A program made the translations under genes and the position numbers. The notes beneath the pieces are model-generated. The model did no database searches, was not told the DNA's origin, and was given only the letters and a program-made list of their open reading frames with translations. 64,000 bases of DNA from Doris montereyensis. Its lineage: Eukaryota; Mollusca; Gastropoda; Nudibranchia; Dorididae. The DNA is taken from positions 438,501 to 502,500 of the forward strand of contig JAXRKP010000057.1 in assembly GCA_037039925.1 (NCBI GenBank). Direction: 5' to 3'. Below, in pieces: positions 45,401 to 55,094 of this stretch (position 1 is the first letter of the stretch; each line of letters opens with the position of its first letter).

Positions 45401-46021
45401 GTCATATATTTATTAATTTTTTCCAATGGGGAAATAATCTGTCTGCATCAGTCATATATTTATTAATTTTTCCCAATGTGGGGAAACATTCTGTCTGCAT
45501 CAGTCATATATTTATTAATTTTTTTCCAATGTGGGGAAATATTCTGTCTGCATCAGTCATATATTTATGAATTTTTTCAATGTAGGGAAATATTCTTTAT
45601 TCATATATTTTTATTTTTTTTTATGTGGGAAAATAATCTGTATTTTATTCATTTTTTTTTTGTGGGAAAATAATCAGCATCATATATTTATTATTATTTT
45701 TTTTCATTTACATTTACCTGCTTATTAATTTTTTGTCCATAATTTATTCATTACTTGGCACAGGGAGAGGTTACAAGTGAATGGCTTTCAAATTTCTGAT
45801 GACGGAATGCGTGTTACTGTCTCTGTGGTTGCCGTTCTTGGAGAAGAAGAAGAAGAAGAAGAAGAATGTGACTTTGGCGATAACGACAACGACCATCAAA
45901 TTCAAGAGAGGGGAGATACCGAAATTTGGAGGACGGCCACGCTGGCGGTGGCAGCCCGTCTACAACGGGTATACAATGGGAGAGTGACTGGGACTTGACA
46001 AGCTCAGCAGTCACTGGTTGA
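36358..46021 (+). CDS. HENMT1: HENMT1 small-RNA 2'-O-methyltransferase gene (span, about 7 exons; first exon not found)
   Basis: A spliced plus-strand gene. Exons: 36358-36498, 36844-37093, 38080-38268, 41949-42142, 43610-43861, 44782-about 44840 and 45764-46021. The enzyme transfers a methyl from S-adenosylmethionine to the 2'-OH of piRNA 3' ends, protecting them; in animals it acts with Piwi proteins, mostly in the germ line. Seen in order: FSPPLYQQ, VDFGCAECGFFRLL (SAM motif I), VDVDRTLL (motif II), LIEVIEHLHFH (metal ligands), TTPNSEFN, FEWTRVEFQTW, DYGYHVEYTGVG, LGPCSQAAIF and NGFQISDDG near the end. Splice phases join correctly across exons. The upstream start exon, and a segment like human 'FFVPLQRLLAYPKL', were not found. 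Six small indels break the frame. Confidence 0.88.
36844..37093 (+). CDS. HENMT1: HENMT1 exon B (SAM-binding motifs)
   Basis: The acceptor TCTCTTTTCCAG ends at 36843 and the donor GTAAGT starts at 37094. It reads LVDFGCAECGFFRLLPTI, SLVDVDRTLLVNKKRAIEPE and FVYRRQKPLR. After a one-base slip near 37015 it reads VQVYAGSAADFDSRTADCEA + VTLIEV. VDFGCAE is SAM motif I (VADLGCGD in human), DVD is motif II, and VYAGSAADFDSR equals human LYHGSVVERDSR. The first Glu of the metal site (LIEV) is at the exon end. Confidence 0.92.
37286..37370. repeat. C run and AAAT-rich low complexity
   Basis: CCCCCCCCC at about 37293, followed by AAATAAATAAATAAA-type sequence in HENMT1 intron B. Confidence 0.8.
37593..37912 (-). 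mobile_element. SINE family B copy
   Basis: Plus-strand reading starts GATTTGATTTACCCACATCC, ends GAGGCCGACACCTCGCCTCT + GGACTAC, and contains AGGACCTCCTTTTTATCGTC and GATCTTTAACGTGC. It is the reverse complement of the 14435 copy with moderate divergence. Intronic to HENMT1. Confidence 0.82.
38080..38268 (+). CDS. HENMT1: HENMT1 exon C (metal-binding and RNA-binding core)
   Basis: The acceptor CATTCCCTCCAG ends at 38079 and the donor GTAAGG starts at 38269. The uninterrupted frame reads VIEHLHFHVLDQVTQNVFGN, LRPKLCIVTTPNSEFNPLF and HWDHKFEWTRVEFQTW. E-x-x-E-H plus the later His (HWDHKFEW) provide the divalent-metal ligands known in Hen1. Conservation to human (IVISTPNSEFNPLFP, DHKFEWTRMEFQTW) is the strongest in the window. 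The Trp at the exon end is split TG|G. Confidence 0.97.
38490..38737 (+). mobile_element. SINE family A copy
   Basis: GTGGCTCCAGTTGTCCAGTG + GTAAGGCAGTCGGACTTC (A-box side), TGGTTTTGAATTCTGG (B box, mutated), CAGGTGCAAATGGGCATGAA and GAGCTCCAGCTGCTGTTTGG...GGCCTTGAAGGAACTTTT. Intronic to HENMT1. Confidence 0.75.
39820..40520. mobile_element. Nested element with AAGGGGATATG termini (family C relative)
   Basis: It begins GAAGGGGATATGCCGCATCT and ends CCCACATATCCCCTTAACTC, giving terminal inverted repeats of about 11 bp (AAGGGGATATG / CATATCCCCTT). Near 40400 it contains CAAGATGGCGGCGTTGCCGA, the inverse of the family C start at 20733 and 29239. The outer element resumes on either side. Confidence 0.65.
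40076..40213. repeat. 39-bp minisatellite, about 3.5 copies
   Basis: AGATACTTTCTATACCATTA + CACACCTTCTTGTAT repeated with one-base changes, inside the nested element. Confidence 0.9.
41125..41413 (-). mobile_element. SINE family A copy
   Basis: In plus reading: CCATAGAGCCAGAGCTTATC, GTACCCATTTGAACTTGG, AAATGTCTTTCCTAGGGAGA, GTTTGAGCCCAGG (reversed B box) and CAGCCCAACTGCCTGGCCAC (reversed A box). Intronic to HENMT1, opposite strand. Confidence 0.82.
41949..42142 (+). CDS. HENMT1: HENMT1 exon D
   Basis: The acceptor TTATTTTCAG ends at 41948 and the donor GTACAT starts at 42143. It opens (W)CKKFAV, slips one base near 41966, reads DYGYHVEYTGVG, slips again near 42003, then reads PSKPETFHLGPCSQAAIF, TPVDKDAEGH and SETPYEL. 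Human: YDYSVEFTGVGEPP...VGYCTQIGIF. Adding one G and one T would bring the 194-nt exon to a length in phase with both neighbours. The variable acidic linker after 'CSQAAIF' is usual for the family. Confidence 0.88.
42300..42480. repeat. About 55-bp imperfect tandem repeat
   Basis: AAATTGGTACCCTGGAAGAC + AGATAGTCACAGGATTTTAAA, three copies, in the HENMT1 intron after exon D. It starts about 160 bp past the exon D donor. Confidence 0.85.
42800..42955 (+). mobile_element. SINE 3' fragment (family with 'GCGCCCAACAGGCGAG')
   Basis: GGTATGAATGGATACCCAGC + TATAGGGAG, ATAAGCGCCCAACAGGCGAG + TTGAGAAGG, and a tail (TGAATGAAAT)n. The phrase order is that of common molluscan SINE tails. The tRNA head is not recognised. 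Confidence 0.55.
43127..43545. repeat. Intronic repeats resembling the exon E acceptor
   Basis: AATAGATCATAGTTTGACGT...TTGGACACATAGCAGAATCC (43127-43176) and AAATAGATGATATTTTAGAC...TTTTGACACATGCAC (43200-43247) resemble the sequence leading into exon E at 43570-43621 (AATAGATCATATTTTTG...TTTTGACACAG|ATAGCAGAGTCC). 43250-43285 is also an inverted match to 43505-43541, and the latter recurs at 63066. Confidence 0.6.
43610..43861 (+). CDS. HENMT1: HENMT1 exon E
   Basis: The acceptor TTTTTTGACACAG ends at 43609 and the donor GTAAGA starts at 43862. It reads IAESSFPYETCQRTQEEMID, QEIYFFLRQLAVLKRQ and EDVTIERFSN. After a shift near 43760 it reads SNEEEEDEDKFSIGIDQIAL + LRRLKDQCDKEKIK. With exon D it joins as YELIAESSFP, matching human YKAVFTTSYPSLQQE. 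The acidic stretch is a lineage-specific linker. Confidence 0.85.
43893..44300. mobile_element. Dispersed 'ATTTATAAAGCGCC' element
   Basis: AATAATACATTTATAAAGCG + CCCGACATCC, TGATGGCGCTGTACAATC, then GGGGAAGACTGT...AGCTGGAGCTGCAACACTAA. Phrases of this kind (small-box repeat near 'GCGC...TTTACAA' plus 'GGGCTGCAACAC') occur in many marine-invertebrate genomes. No protein. It starts about 30 bp after HENMT1 exon E. Confidence 0.6.
44782..44840 (+). CDS. HENMT1: HENMT1 exon F (tentative)
   Basis: The acceptor TTCTGTTCATGAG ends at 44781. The one-base phase left by exon E is completed by G, giving K|LAEESQWLQQMNPNLDL. The frame stays open to a TAG at about 44850. No strong donor is visible; GTGCTT (44833) is a candidate. 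The support is phase and plausible composition, without a recognised homologous segment. Confidence 0.5.
44855..45700. repeat. About 50-bp minisatellite, about 16 units, in HENMT1 intron
   Basis: Unit ATGTGGGGAAATATTCTGTC + TGTATCAGTCACCCATTTAT + GCTTTTTTTCT. The 3' half switches to GCATCAGTCATATATTTATT variants and becomes more degenerate. Overlapping frames with GKYSVCISH-type repeats on plus and DTDRIFPHIEKKHK on minus are by-products. It lies between exon F and exon G. Confidence 0.95.
45764..46021 (+). CDS. HENMT1: HENMT1 exon G (C-terminus)
   Basis: The acceptor TTACTTGGCACAG ends at 45763. It reads RERLQVNGFQISDDGMRVTV + SVVAVLGEEEEEEEE, then an acidic tail with DFGDNDNDHQIQERGD. After a slip near 45983 it ends SDWDLTSSAVTG and TGA at 46019-46021. 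'VNGFQISDDGMRVTVSV' aligns with the human C-terminal IADSIPLSSDGSAVVADL. The acidic tail (a GAA run) parallels the human DEQFEF ending. Confidence 0.72.
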
Positions 46022-46328
46022 ACTTGGCAAGTTGTTGCCGTGCTGTTGTTTTTTTATAGCTTGCCTCATCACCATAGTCAGATTGTCTGTTGTGTTGACT
46101 CTCTGTTGCTACTGCTGTGCTGTCAGTGAAAAAGTCACCCTTTCGCTTCAAAGGTTTGTTGTTACACTTCCTTTTTACACGGACTGGCGTCTGCGCGTGC
46201 TGTAAGGGAGATAACAACAAACTGTGTGCTTCCCAGGAATGGGAACGTTGATTGATTGTTCTTTTGATTTAGATTGTTGTACTAATGAAATAATAGTAAT
46301 GAAAGTGTTTTATATTTTGTGCTTTTGA

Positions 46329-46712
<384 letters not shown>

Positions 46713-47299
46713 AGAGTGTGCAAGTGCGCGTGCGTGGTGCATGTCTTCTTCCTGGTGAAAATGTTGGAGACAAATTCACCCTCATTATATGAATTGGTTA
46801 TGACCATTTGTGATAGCAATGTTTTAATTTCTGGATCAACAGTTTGTCTTTCATTTGGCTCAGTAGCTATAGCAGAGTCTTGTTGTAGTAACTATGCTGT
46901 TAAGATAAGATTAAAATATATCTATATTGTCTCAAAATGCAGGCACATATGCCTCGTGATACTTCACAGTAGAATAAGATACACATTATATTATACAAGG
47001 GTAAGAAAGCATGTATACATTATGATATAGTTCAAGATTAAAAAGCAAAAACCATTATGGTACAGTGGCAATAATTTTATGATATGAATGTTTAATAGAG
47101 AGTCTAACAACTAGAGCGCAGTGGTATTGTGTGGTGTTGGCGCGATATTAGATTGGTTGTGAAGGGGGAGAAAAGATTTCTCGTATCTCTCCTGCGGCTT
47201 AACAAGTTAATGGGTCTTCTGGAGCGATATGACAATTTTATTAGTGATTTTAATGGGTGGGTTTAATGGTCAATAAATGACGTGTAATTCTTCCAGATG

Positions 47300-47530
47300 T
47301 GGTTGATTATTGTTCCTTATTTTGTATGCTCCTATTTATTATTTTATCCCATGTCTTAATTCCTGATGTTTCCTCTCCACCCTGTAATACAAAAGTAAAT
47401 GTGTTTTGAATGCATGATTGGTAAAATAAATTCAATATGGTGTTATCTATGTTAAAGCTTCTAAATTTTCTCAAGAAAAACAAGCATTTGTTGGCATTGG
47501 CCAAAATGTTTGATGTATGTGGTTGCCATT
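47300..47530 (-). pseudogene. Non-LTR retrotransposon RT fragment (LINE copy C)
   Basis: The minus strand reads NKCLFFLRKFRSFNIDNTIL + NLFYQSCIQNTFTF, then GGEETSGIKTWDKIIN. It is the same block as in LINE copy A (SRLYFLRKLKYFHIDNTLL). The CWGGNT motif is frame-shifted here. Upstream minus sequence to about 47680 may belong to it. Confidence 0.75.
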
Positions 47531-47927
47531 CAAGGGCGTTATTAATTGTGACTCCGAGAGATTTTTATGTCTTCATTCTTGATTGGGGATTTTTTATCCT
47601 AAAATCAATAATCATTGCTATTGGCATAAAATTAAAGTATTTGATGTGGATATATTATACAGAGGTACAAGTATATCAAATAACTTGAACCACACACATC
47701 TTTTAATTCATGACGGGTGTGAAACACAGACTTTTCCTTGTTTTCATTTGTATTGCGTATGTGTAAAAAATACATGAAAATGCCACAACTCACATTGGGA
47801 AGCACATCAACAGTTTCAGCACAGGTAAGTCCCATTAAGCGCTCATTCTTAACATGCCTGACAAGGGCCAGGAAAGAAACAAAGGAACAACCTTTCCGTT
47901 TCACAGACTGCCCTTTATTGATTTTGA

Positions 47928-48228
47928 TTTGGTTTGATTTACCACATCCACAACTGAGGTGATCTCAGGGATTTTGTAAGGTTTTTAATTTTGCCCGGAC
48001 TGCCCTGTAAACAGCCAAGGGATCTTTAATGTGCCCAGAGTGTTGTGATCTACACACGGGACCTCCTTTTTATCGTCCATCTAGGTGTCGATCCAACTAC
48101 CTGGACCAGCGGGGTAGATTTTGCTAGAAAAAATCAAGGAAAATTTTAAAATGTTGGCGGGTTCGAACCCACTACCTTTTGGTTGAAAGGCCAACACCTT
48201 GCCTCTGGACTACTGAGTCCCAGTCTTT
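47928..48228 (-). mobile_element. SINE family B copy
   Basis: TTTGATTTACCACATCCACA, GGGATCTTTAATGTGC, GGGACCTCCTTTTTATCGTC, GTTCGAACCC (reversed B box) and GCCTCTGGACTACTGAGTCC. Best-preserved B box of the three family B copies. Confidence 0.85.
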
Positions 48229-48839
48229 TATTGAATTTAAAATCGAAACAATGGCTACTTAACGGACGATGACGATTACCATAACAATCCTCTTGCTCAT
48301 CATGTTCAAACTAAATTGAATTCACAGGTCCCTCTGATTAAAAAGTGATGAGTTTACATTTACACCCCCTCTCCCTCCCTCCTTCCCTCCCTCCCTTTAA
48401 ACACAGCATTGTAGATTCATAAATTATGTTAAGAAAATAGTAAGGGTACCAAAATTTGTTACTTTACTTTTGAAATAAGATAGTATGAAGAGTTATAAAA
48501 GAGGATTACAAAATGTACCCAAGCAATGATTTAAGAAGGAAAGAATGTTTTAGAATTACACATTTGTGTTTGTAGAATCCCACCTGGGCTTTAATACAAC
48601 AGGAGTGAGAAAGTTGATCAGTCTGGTTACTAATTGAAATATGGTTTAGTGTTGTAGTCTTGATGGCTGAATATTGCTGTTTTGAAACTGTCTACTGTTG
48701 GTTTGTGCACGATGCCTTCATTCAAATTGTTCCAGTCGACTGTTGGCTGTTTTGTACAAAAACTTATTTTTATAGTGTTCTGTTTTAGCTTGGGGTATTT
48801 TAACTTGTTGCACTTGAGTGGGTCCTAGACTGTCTTTTG

Positions 48840-49800
48840 ATGATATTTGTCAAATTTCTTTGGTCTCACTTCACTAGTTGTTTTCCTTGGTAGAATTCAT
48901 TGAAATCTGCGAGCTGGTATTGCTGGTATCTGTCCCTCTACAACTCAATAGAAGAAGGACATTCTCTGTTGTTTTCTACATTCTTGGAGCGTTGGCAGTT
49001 TCAGGTCTTTCATCCCCTGTGTGATACAGCCAGTGTCGTTAGTTTTGAAATCTCTGTATTTGTTGGAGCTGGTCTTTGTCATTTTGTAAATATGGGTCCC
49101 ATATCATTAATCCGTACTCCATTATTGATCGGACCAATAAAATGTACATATTTTCCTGCATTTTTTGGGGCAATGTTGCAAGTTATGTCTCAGGAATCCC
49201 AAAGTTGAACTGGTCTTATTAGTGACATTAGAGATTTATATATCCCATTTGAGATCATCTGATATCTTTAGTCCAAGAGATGGATTGGTTTTTACCTCTT
49301 CCAATACCTGCTGAAATAGTTGGTAGTTTTTTTATGCAATTTCGTATTTTTAGTCATTATGTAACACTTTTTGGTGTTGAAACGCATGTCCCTAATCGGC
49401 TGCTCATTTTTCCAGGTGATTCAGGTATTAGTGGAGTTTTGTGTGATTGTCTGGGCTGTTTATTTCTCTGTACAATACGCAGTTGTCTGCAAAGAGTCTA
49501 AGCGATGATTTGACTGCATCTGGTAGATCATTGATATGGCAGAGAAATAATATGAGGCCCAACACAGTCCTTGAGGCACTCCTGATTCCACTTTGGCTTG
49601 CGTTGAGTGTTCACTCTCTACTACCATTCTAATGTTCCTGTTGGTAAGGAAGTTGATCATCCAAAGATGAAGGCTGTCTCTAGTGCCATCTCGATGCAAT
49701 TTGTAGAGGGATTTTTTATGGGAAACTGTCAAAGACTTTCGAAAAGTGGAGGATAACTGTGTCGATTTTGTTATTGGACCAGTATTGATTTGGTCCTTTA
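48840..49800 (-). pseudogene. CR1/Jockey-like reverse-transcriptase remnant, long copy
   Basis: From about 49790 down: NTVILHFSKVFDSFP-like, then FDTVSHKKSLYKLHRDGTRD, SLHLWMINFLTNRNIRMVVE and STQAKVESGVPQGL, and after slips an LFADDCILY-like stretch (here DSLQTTAYCTEK, shifted). The 3' part contains GVRINDMGPIFTK, corresponding to VLEYGxxIWDPY, and NNRECPSSIEL. VESGVPQG is the conserved fingers/palm block. A different lineage from LINE copies A-C. Confidence 0.75.
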
Positions 49801-49819
49801 AGTTTTGAGTGAAAATGAA

Positions 49820-50735
49820 ATAAACAAATAAATAAATAAATAAACTGAAAATGTAAGGTTAAGAGTAATCAATAGGACATCGAAGTAACAACACATGTTA
49901 AGTATTCAGCCATGTTTTATTGCCTGCATCTCTCCAACTCTTTTACATTCAAAGTTAGGTTAGATTAATAATATAGAGTGATGGACAGATGGCGCTTATC
50001 TTAAGTTATTGCTTAATCCTACAGAAAACATAAACGGAAAGTAATAATGTACAAATTCCAAACTTCTTTTTTGGTAATGATTGAACAAAAGCTTTAACAT
50101 TATAACATAGACATAGACGTCTGAAATGAGAACACAATGATGTTATGATCATCACAAGAATTCTTGAGAATAGGTAACATGCATAACATTGTCGATAACA
50201 TTTTGAGATAACAGATATGTGCACATTAGAATGTAGCAATACTGAAAATTCAACCCATCATTACAGATTTGAATCTTTGCAATTTAACTGCAGTGGTTGG
50301 CTTAGTGAAAAGATGGCTACATTTTCATTTAAAGCTTTAACATTTTTCATTTAAACAATGTATATATTTTAAGCATTGAGTTGTTTTCCAATATTCAATT
50401 TTTGAGAAAGTGATATTTAATGTGTCAATATGCCTGTATCTTTGATAGTGATATAGCAATAGTACCCTGATTGCAGTGATCGTCACAAAAAAATGAGTAA
50501 ATTGATTCTGATTCAAAGTTATTACTTCATTAACTATTTTTGTCCAGAGCTAAAATTGATTATTGAACGGAGGTCTGTGTAAGACGAGGAATATGAAAAG
50601 CCGGTGATCCTTTTTGATTTTGCCCTACTGCCATTATTACAGCTCAGAAGTGTAAAGTATGAAGTGTTGCATATCAAAATAACCGGTAATAAATGACCTT
50701 ACAGAAAATAATATCAGAATGCTGAAACGGTGAAT
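49820..50735. other. AT-rich stretch, nothing recognised
   Basis: No exon or repeat family seen apart from (AAAT)n at 49825-49845. Confidence 0.45.
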
Positions 50736-53700
50736 GTGAATGTAAGTGATCGGGATGATGAGTGTGCGTGAGATGAAACGGTGAGTGTAAATGATGAAAT
50801 TGTGAATGATGAAACTATGAATGTGAATAATAAAACTGTGAGTGTGAAGGATAAAACTGTGAGTGTGAATGATGAAACTGTGAGTGTGAATAATAAAACT
50901 GAATGACGAATGTGAATTATAAAACTGTGAGTGTGAATGATGAAACTGAATGGGAATTATAAAACTGAGTGTGAATGATGAAACTGTGAGTGTGTGAGTG
51001 TGAATAATAAAACTGAGTGGAATTATAAATGAGTGTGAATGATGAATGAATGTGAATGATAAAACTGAATGTGAATGATGAAACTGTGAGTGTGAATGAT
51101 GAAACTGAATGTGAATTATAAAACTGAGTGTGTGAATGATGAAACTGTGAATGTGAATTATAAAACTGTGAATGTGAATGATGAAACTGTGAATGTGAAT
51201 TATAAACTGAGTGTGAATGATGAAACTGTAAATGTGAATTATAAAACTGAGTGGGAATGCTAAATGTGAATTATAAACTGATGTGAATGATGAAACTGTA
51301 AATGTAATTATAAAACTGTGAATGGAATGATGAAACTGTAAATGTGAATTATAAAACTGAGTGGGAATGATGAAACTGTGAATGTGAATTATAAAACTGT
51401 GAGTGTGAATGATGAAACTGTGAATGTAAATGATAAAACTGTGAGTGTGAATAATAAAACTGAATGTGAATTATAAAACTGAGTGGGGAATGATGAAACT
51501 GTGAATGAATTATAAAACTGGGAAAGTGTGAATGATGAAACTGTGAATGTGAATTATAAAACTGAGTGTGAATGATGAAACTGTGAATGTGAATTATAAA
51601 ACTGTGAGTGTGAATGATGAAACTGTGAATGTGAATTATAAACTGAGTGGGAATGATGAAACTGTGAATGTGAATTATAAAACTGAATGATGAAACTGAA
51701 TTATTAAAACTGAGTGGGAATGATGAAACTGTAAATGTGAATCATGAAGCTGTGAGTGTGAATTATAAAACTGAGTGGGAATGATGAAACTGTAAATGTG
51801 AATAATAAAGCTGTGAATGTGAATAATAAAACTGAATGTGAATGATGAAACTGTGAGTGTGAATGATGAAACTGTGAGTATGAATAATAAAACTGTGATG
51901 TGAATGATGAAACTGTGAATGTGAATGATGAAACTAGTGAATGTGAATGATGAAACTGTGAATGTGAATTATAAACTGTGAATGGAATTATGAAACTGTG
52001 AATGTGAATTATAAAACTGAGTGGGAATTATAAAACTGAGTGAATAATAAAACTGTGAATGTGAATTATAAAACTGTGAGTGTGAATGATGAAACTGAGT
52101 GTGAATAATAAAACTGTGAGTGTGAATGATGAAACTGTGAGTGTGAATAATAAAACTGTGAGTGTGAATGATGAAACTGTGAATGTGAATTATGAAACTG
52201 TGAGTGTGAATGATAAAAACGGTGAATGTGAATTATAAAACTGTGAATGTGAATGATGAAACGGTGAATGTGAATTATATAACTGTGAATGTGAATTATG
52301 AAACTGTGAATGAATTATGAAACTGTGAGTGTGAATGATAAAACTGTGAATGTGAATGATGAAACTGTGAATGTGAATGATGAAACTGTGAATGTGAATT
52401 ATAAAACTGTGAGTGTGAATGATGAAACTGTGAGTGTGAATAATAAAACTGTGAGTGTGAATGATGAAACTGTGAATGTGAATTATAAAACTGTGAGTGG
52501 GAATGATGAAATAAAACTGAATGTGAATTATAAAACTGTGAGTGTGAATGATGAAACGGTGAATGAATTATATAACTGTAAATGTGAATGATAAACTGTG
52601 AATGTGAGTGATAAAACTGTGAATGTGAATGATAAAACTGAATGTGAATGATAAAACTGTGAGTGTGAATAATAAAACTGTGAATGTGAATTATATAACT
52701 GAATGAAACTGTGAAGGAATAATAAACTGTGAGTGTGAATGATGAAACTGTGAATGTGAATAATAAAACTGTGAGTGTGAATGATGAAATGAATGATGAA
52801 ATTAATAAAACTGTGGTATGAATAATAAAACTGAATGAATAATGAAACTGAGTGTGAATGATGAATGAATAATGAAACTGAGTGTGAATGATGAAACTGT
52901 GAATGTGAATTATAAAACTGAGTGAGTGTGAATGATGTGAATGTGAATAATAAAACTGAGTGTGAATGATGAAACTGTGAGTGTGAATAATAAAACTGAG
53001 TGTGAATGATGAAACTGTGAGTGTGAATAATGAAACTGAGTGTGAATGATGAAACGGTGAGTGTGAATAATAAAACTGAGTGTGAATGATGAAACGGTAA
53101 ATGTGAATAATAAAACTGATTGTGAATGATGAAAACGGTGAATGTGAATAATGAAACTGAGTGTGAATGATGAAATGGTGAAGTGTGAATAATGAAACTG
53201 AGTGTGAATGATGAAACGGTGAGTGTGAATAATGAAACTGAGTGTGAATGATGAAACGGTGAGTGAATAATAAAACTGGAGTGTGAATGATGAAACTGTG
53301 AGTGTGAATAATGAAACTGAGTGTGAATGATGAAACGGTGAGAGTGAATAATGAAACTGAGTGTGAATGATGAAACGGTGTGTGTGAATAATGAAACTGA
53401 GTGTGAATGATGAAACGGTGAGTGAATAATGAAACTGAGTGTGAATGATGAAACGGTGAGTGTGAATAATGAAACTGAATAATGTGTGAATGATGAAACG
53501 GTGAGTGAATAATGAAACTGAGTGTGAATGATGAAACGGTGAGTGAATAATAAAACTGAGTGTGAATGATGAAACGGTGAGTGAATAATAAAACTGAGTG
53601 TGAATGATGAAACGGTGAGTGTGAATAATGAAACTGGAGTGTGAATGATGAAACGGTGAGTGTGAATAATGAAACTGAGTGTGAATGATGAAACGGTGAG

Positions 53701-54095
53701 TGAATAATAAAACTGAGTGTGAATGATGAAACGGTTGAGTGTGAATAATGTGAAACTGAGTGATGAAATGAAAGTTTTGATGTGAATAATGAAACTGAGT
53801 GTGAATGATGAAACGGTGAGTGAATAATAAAACTGAGTGTGAATGATGAAACGGTGAGTGTGAATAATAAAACTGAGTGTGAATGATGAAACGGATGACT
53901 GTGAATAATGAAACTGAGTGTGAATGATGAAACGGTGAGTGAATAATAAAACTGAGTGAGAATGAGATGAAACGGTGAATGTGAACGAAAAAACTGAATG
54001 ATGAAATGAATTTGTGAGAGTGAATGATGAAACATTGTGAATTTATGAATGATGAATTTGTAAGAGTGAGTGATGAAAGTGAATGGTTGAAGATG
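50735..54095. repeat. 21-bp minisatellite block, about 3.3 kb
   Basis: The basic unit is GTGAATGATGAAACTGTGAA + T, alternating with ...AATTATAAAACT... and ...AATAATAAAACT... variants, in 21- to 40-bp higher-order arrangements. The right third (from 52920) alternates GTGAATGATGAAACGGTGAG with TGAATAATAAAACT. A 625-codon minus frame and a 399-codon frame cross it (Ser/Phe/His/Ile only). They exist because ATG/TGA-type stops on plus become CAT/TCA on minus, and are not a credible protein. Confidence 0.95.
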
Positions 54096-54114
54096 CAAAA
54101 ATAATACAACTTTT

Positions 54115-54215
54115 GAATGGAAGTTTTGATGTTTCCATCTCAGATTTGTCACTGTCTTTGTCACTGTTTCCATCTCAGATTTGTCACTCTCTTTCTGTCA
54201 CTGTCACTGTCACTG
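54115..54215. repeat. Short direct repeat 'TTTGTCACTGT' / 'CCATCTCAGA'
   Basis: GTTTCCATCTCAGATTTGTC occurs twice (54129, 54166), followed by (CACTGT)n. Confidence 0.85.
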
Positions 54216-54426
54216 TCATATATTATTTCTTCTGTTGTTTCATATTATGCAATGCGGGGTGATGAGACTGAGGCTAACTCCACGCCAATTCATGCAGACA
54301 AGGTTGACCTTGACTTCTAGAAAAACTGAGGGCGAAGACATTCAGTTCTGAATTGGTTCTTCGGCTTCAACATCGTTTTTTTGAGACAGGCTTCTTCTTC
54401 AGACAGAGTGCATTCACGGTTGATAC

Positions 54427-54690
54427 TCTTCTTCTTCTTCTTCTTCTTCTTCTTCTTCTTCTTCTTCTTCTTCTTCTTCTTCTTCTTCTTCTTCTTCTTC
54501 TTCTTCTTCTTCTTCTTCTTCTTCTTCTTCTTCTTCTTCTTCTTCTTCTTCTTCTTCTTCTTCTTCTTCTTCTTCTTCTTCTTCTTCTTCTTCTTCTTCT
54601 TCTTCTTCTTCTTCTTCTTCTTCTTCTTCTTCTTCTTCTTCTTCTTCGATCTTCTTCTTCTTCTTCTTCTTCTTCTTCTTCTTCTTCTTT
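54427..54690. repeat. (CTT)n trinucleotide array
   Basis: About 260 bp of CTT, nearly perfect, one GATC interruption at 54647. Poly-Leu, Phe or Glu frames are artefacts. Confidence 0.97.
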
Positions 54691-54699
54691 TCTGCCATC

Positions 54700-55090
54700 T
54701 CTCTGCCAGGGTCAGATCAGGATGCGGATTGTCTCTATGAAGTGCTTAGTTCTTTGTACTCTCCATAGGGCCATAGAGCTTTTCTTCCAGAGGTGCCTCA
54801 CCAGGCCATATTATTGCTATTATCTCTGATGTGTGGCTGGAGAATATGTCCAGTGTTCTGATAGGGCGCTCTACACGCACCCTTCTGTCTGATTCCCAAA
54901 CGTTCAGATAGCGATACATATACATGTTGATGGAGATGGTTGTGCCCAGTGCTGTTTGAATAGTGTGACCTTTGACTTTCTGTCAAGTTGGTGAATGGAG
55001 TCTTTGGGGTTATAGCTGCTATGATTTTCTTCCCATTGATTGCAGACAGCTGCTTTGATTTGATGATTATCTTCTTTTCCTCAAAGGTCA
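54700..55090 (-). other. Open minus-strand stretch of unknown origin
   Basis: Reading minus with one shift gives IIAAITPKTPFTNLTESQ and then INMYMYRYLNVWESDRRVRV, ERPIRTLDIFSSHTSEIIAI and IWPGEAPLEEKLYGPMESTK. The composition looks protein-like and low in repeats, but I do not recognise a family. It may belong to a decayed transposon next to the 55098-55640 remnant. Confidence 0.3.
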
Positions 55091-55094
55091 ATGA

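Noticed and set aside
44833..45570. Repeated GKYSVCISH frames (up to 185 codons)
   Set aside because: The 50-bp minisatellite is close to a multiple of three only in places; frames overlap each other in all three registers.
52296..54173. 625-codon minus-strand open frame
   Set aside because: It is produced by the 21-bp minisatellite. Residues are almost only S, F, H, I, L, T, the frame changes meaning between units, and no start context, splice site or homologous domain is present.
54353..54829. Poly-Leu, poly-Phe and poly-Glu frames
   Set aside because: Translations of the (CTT)n array.
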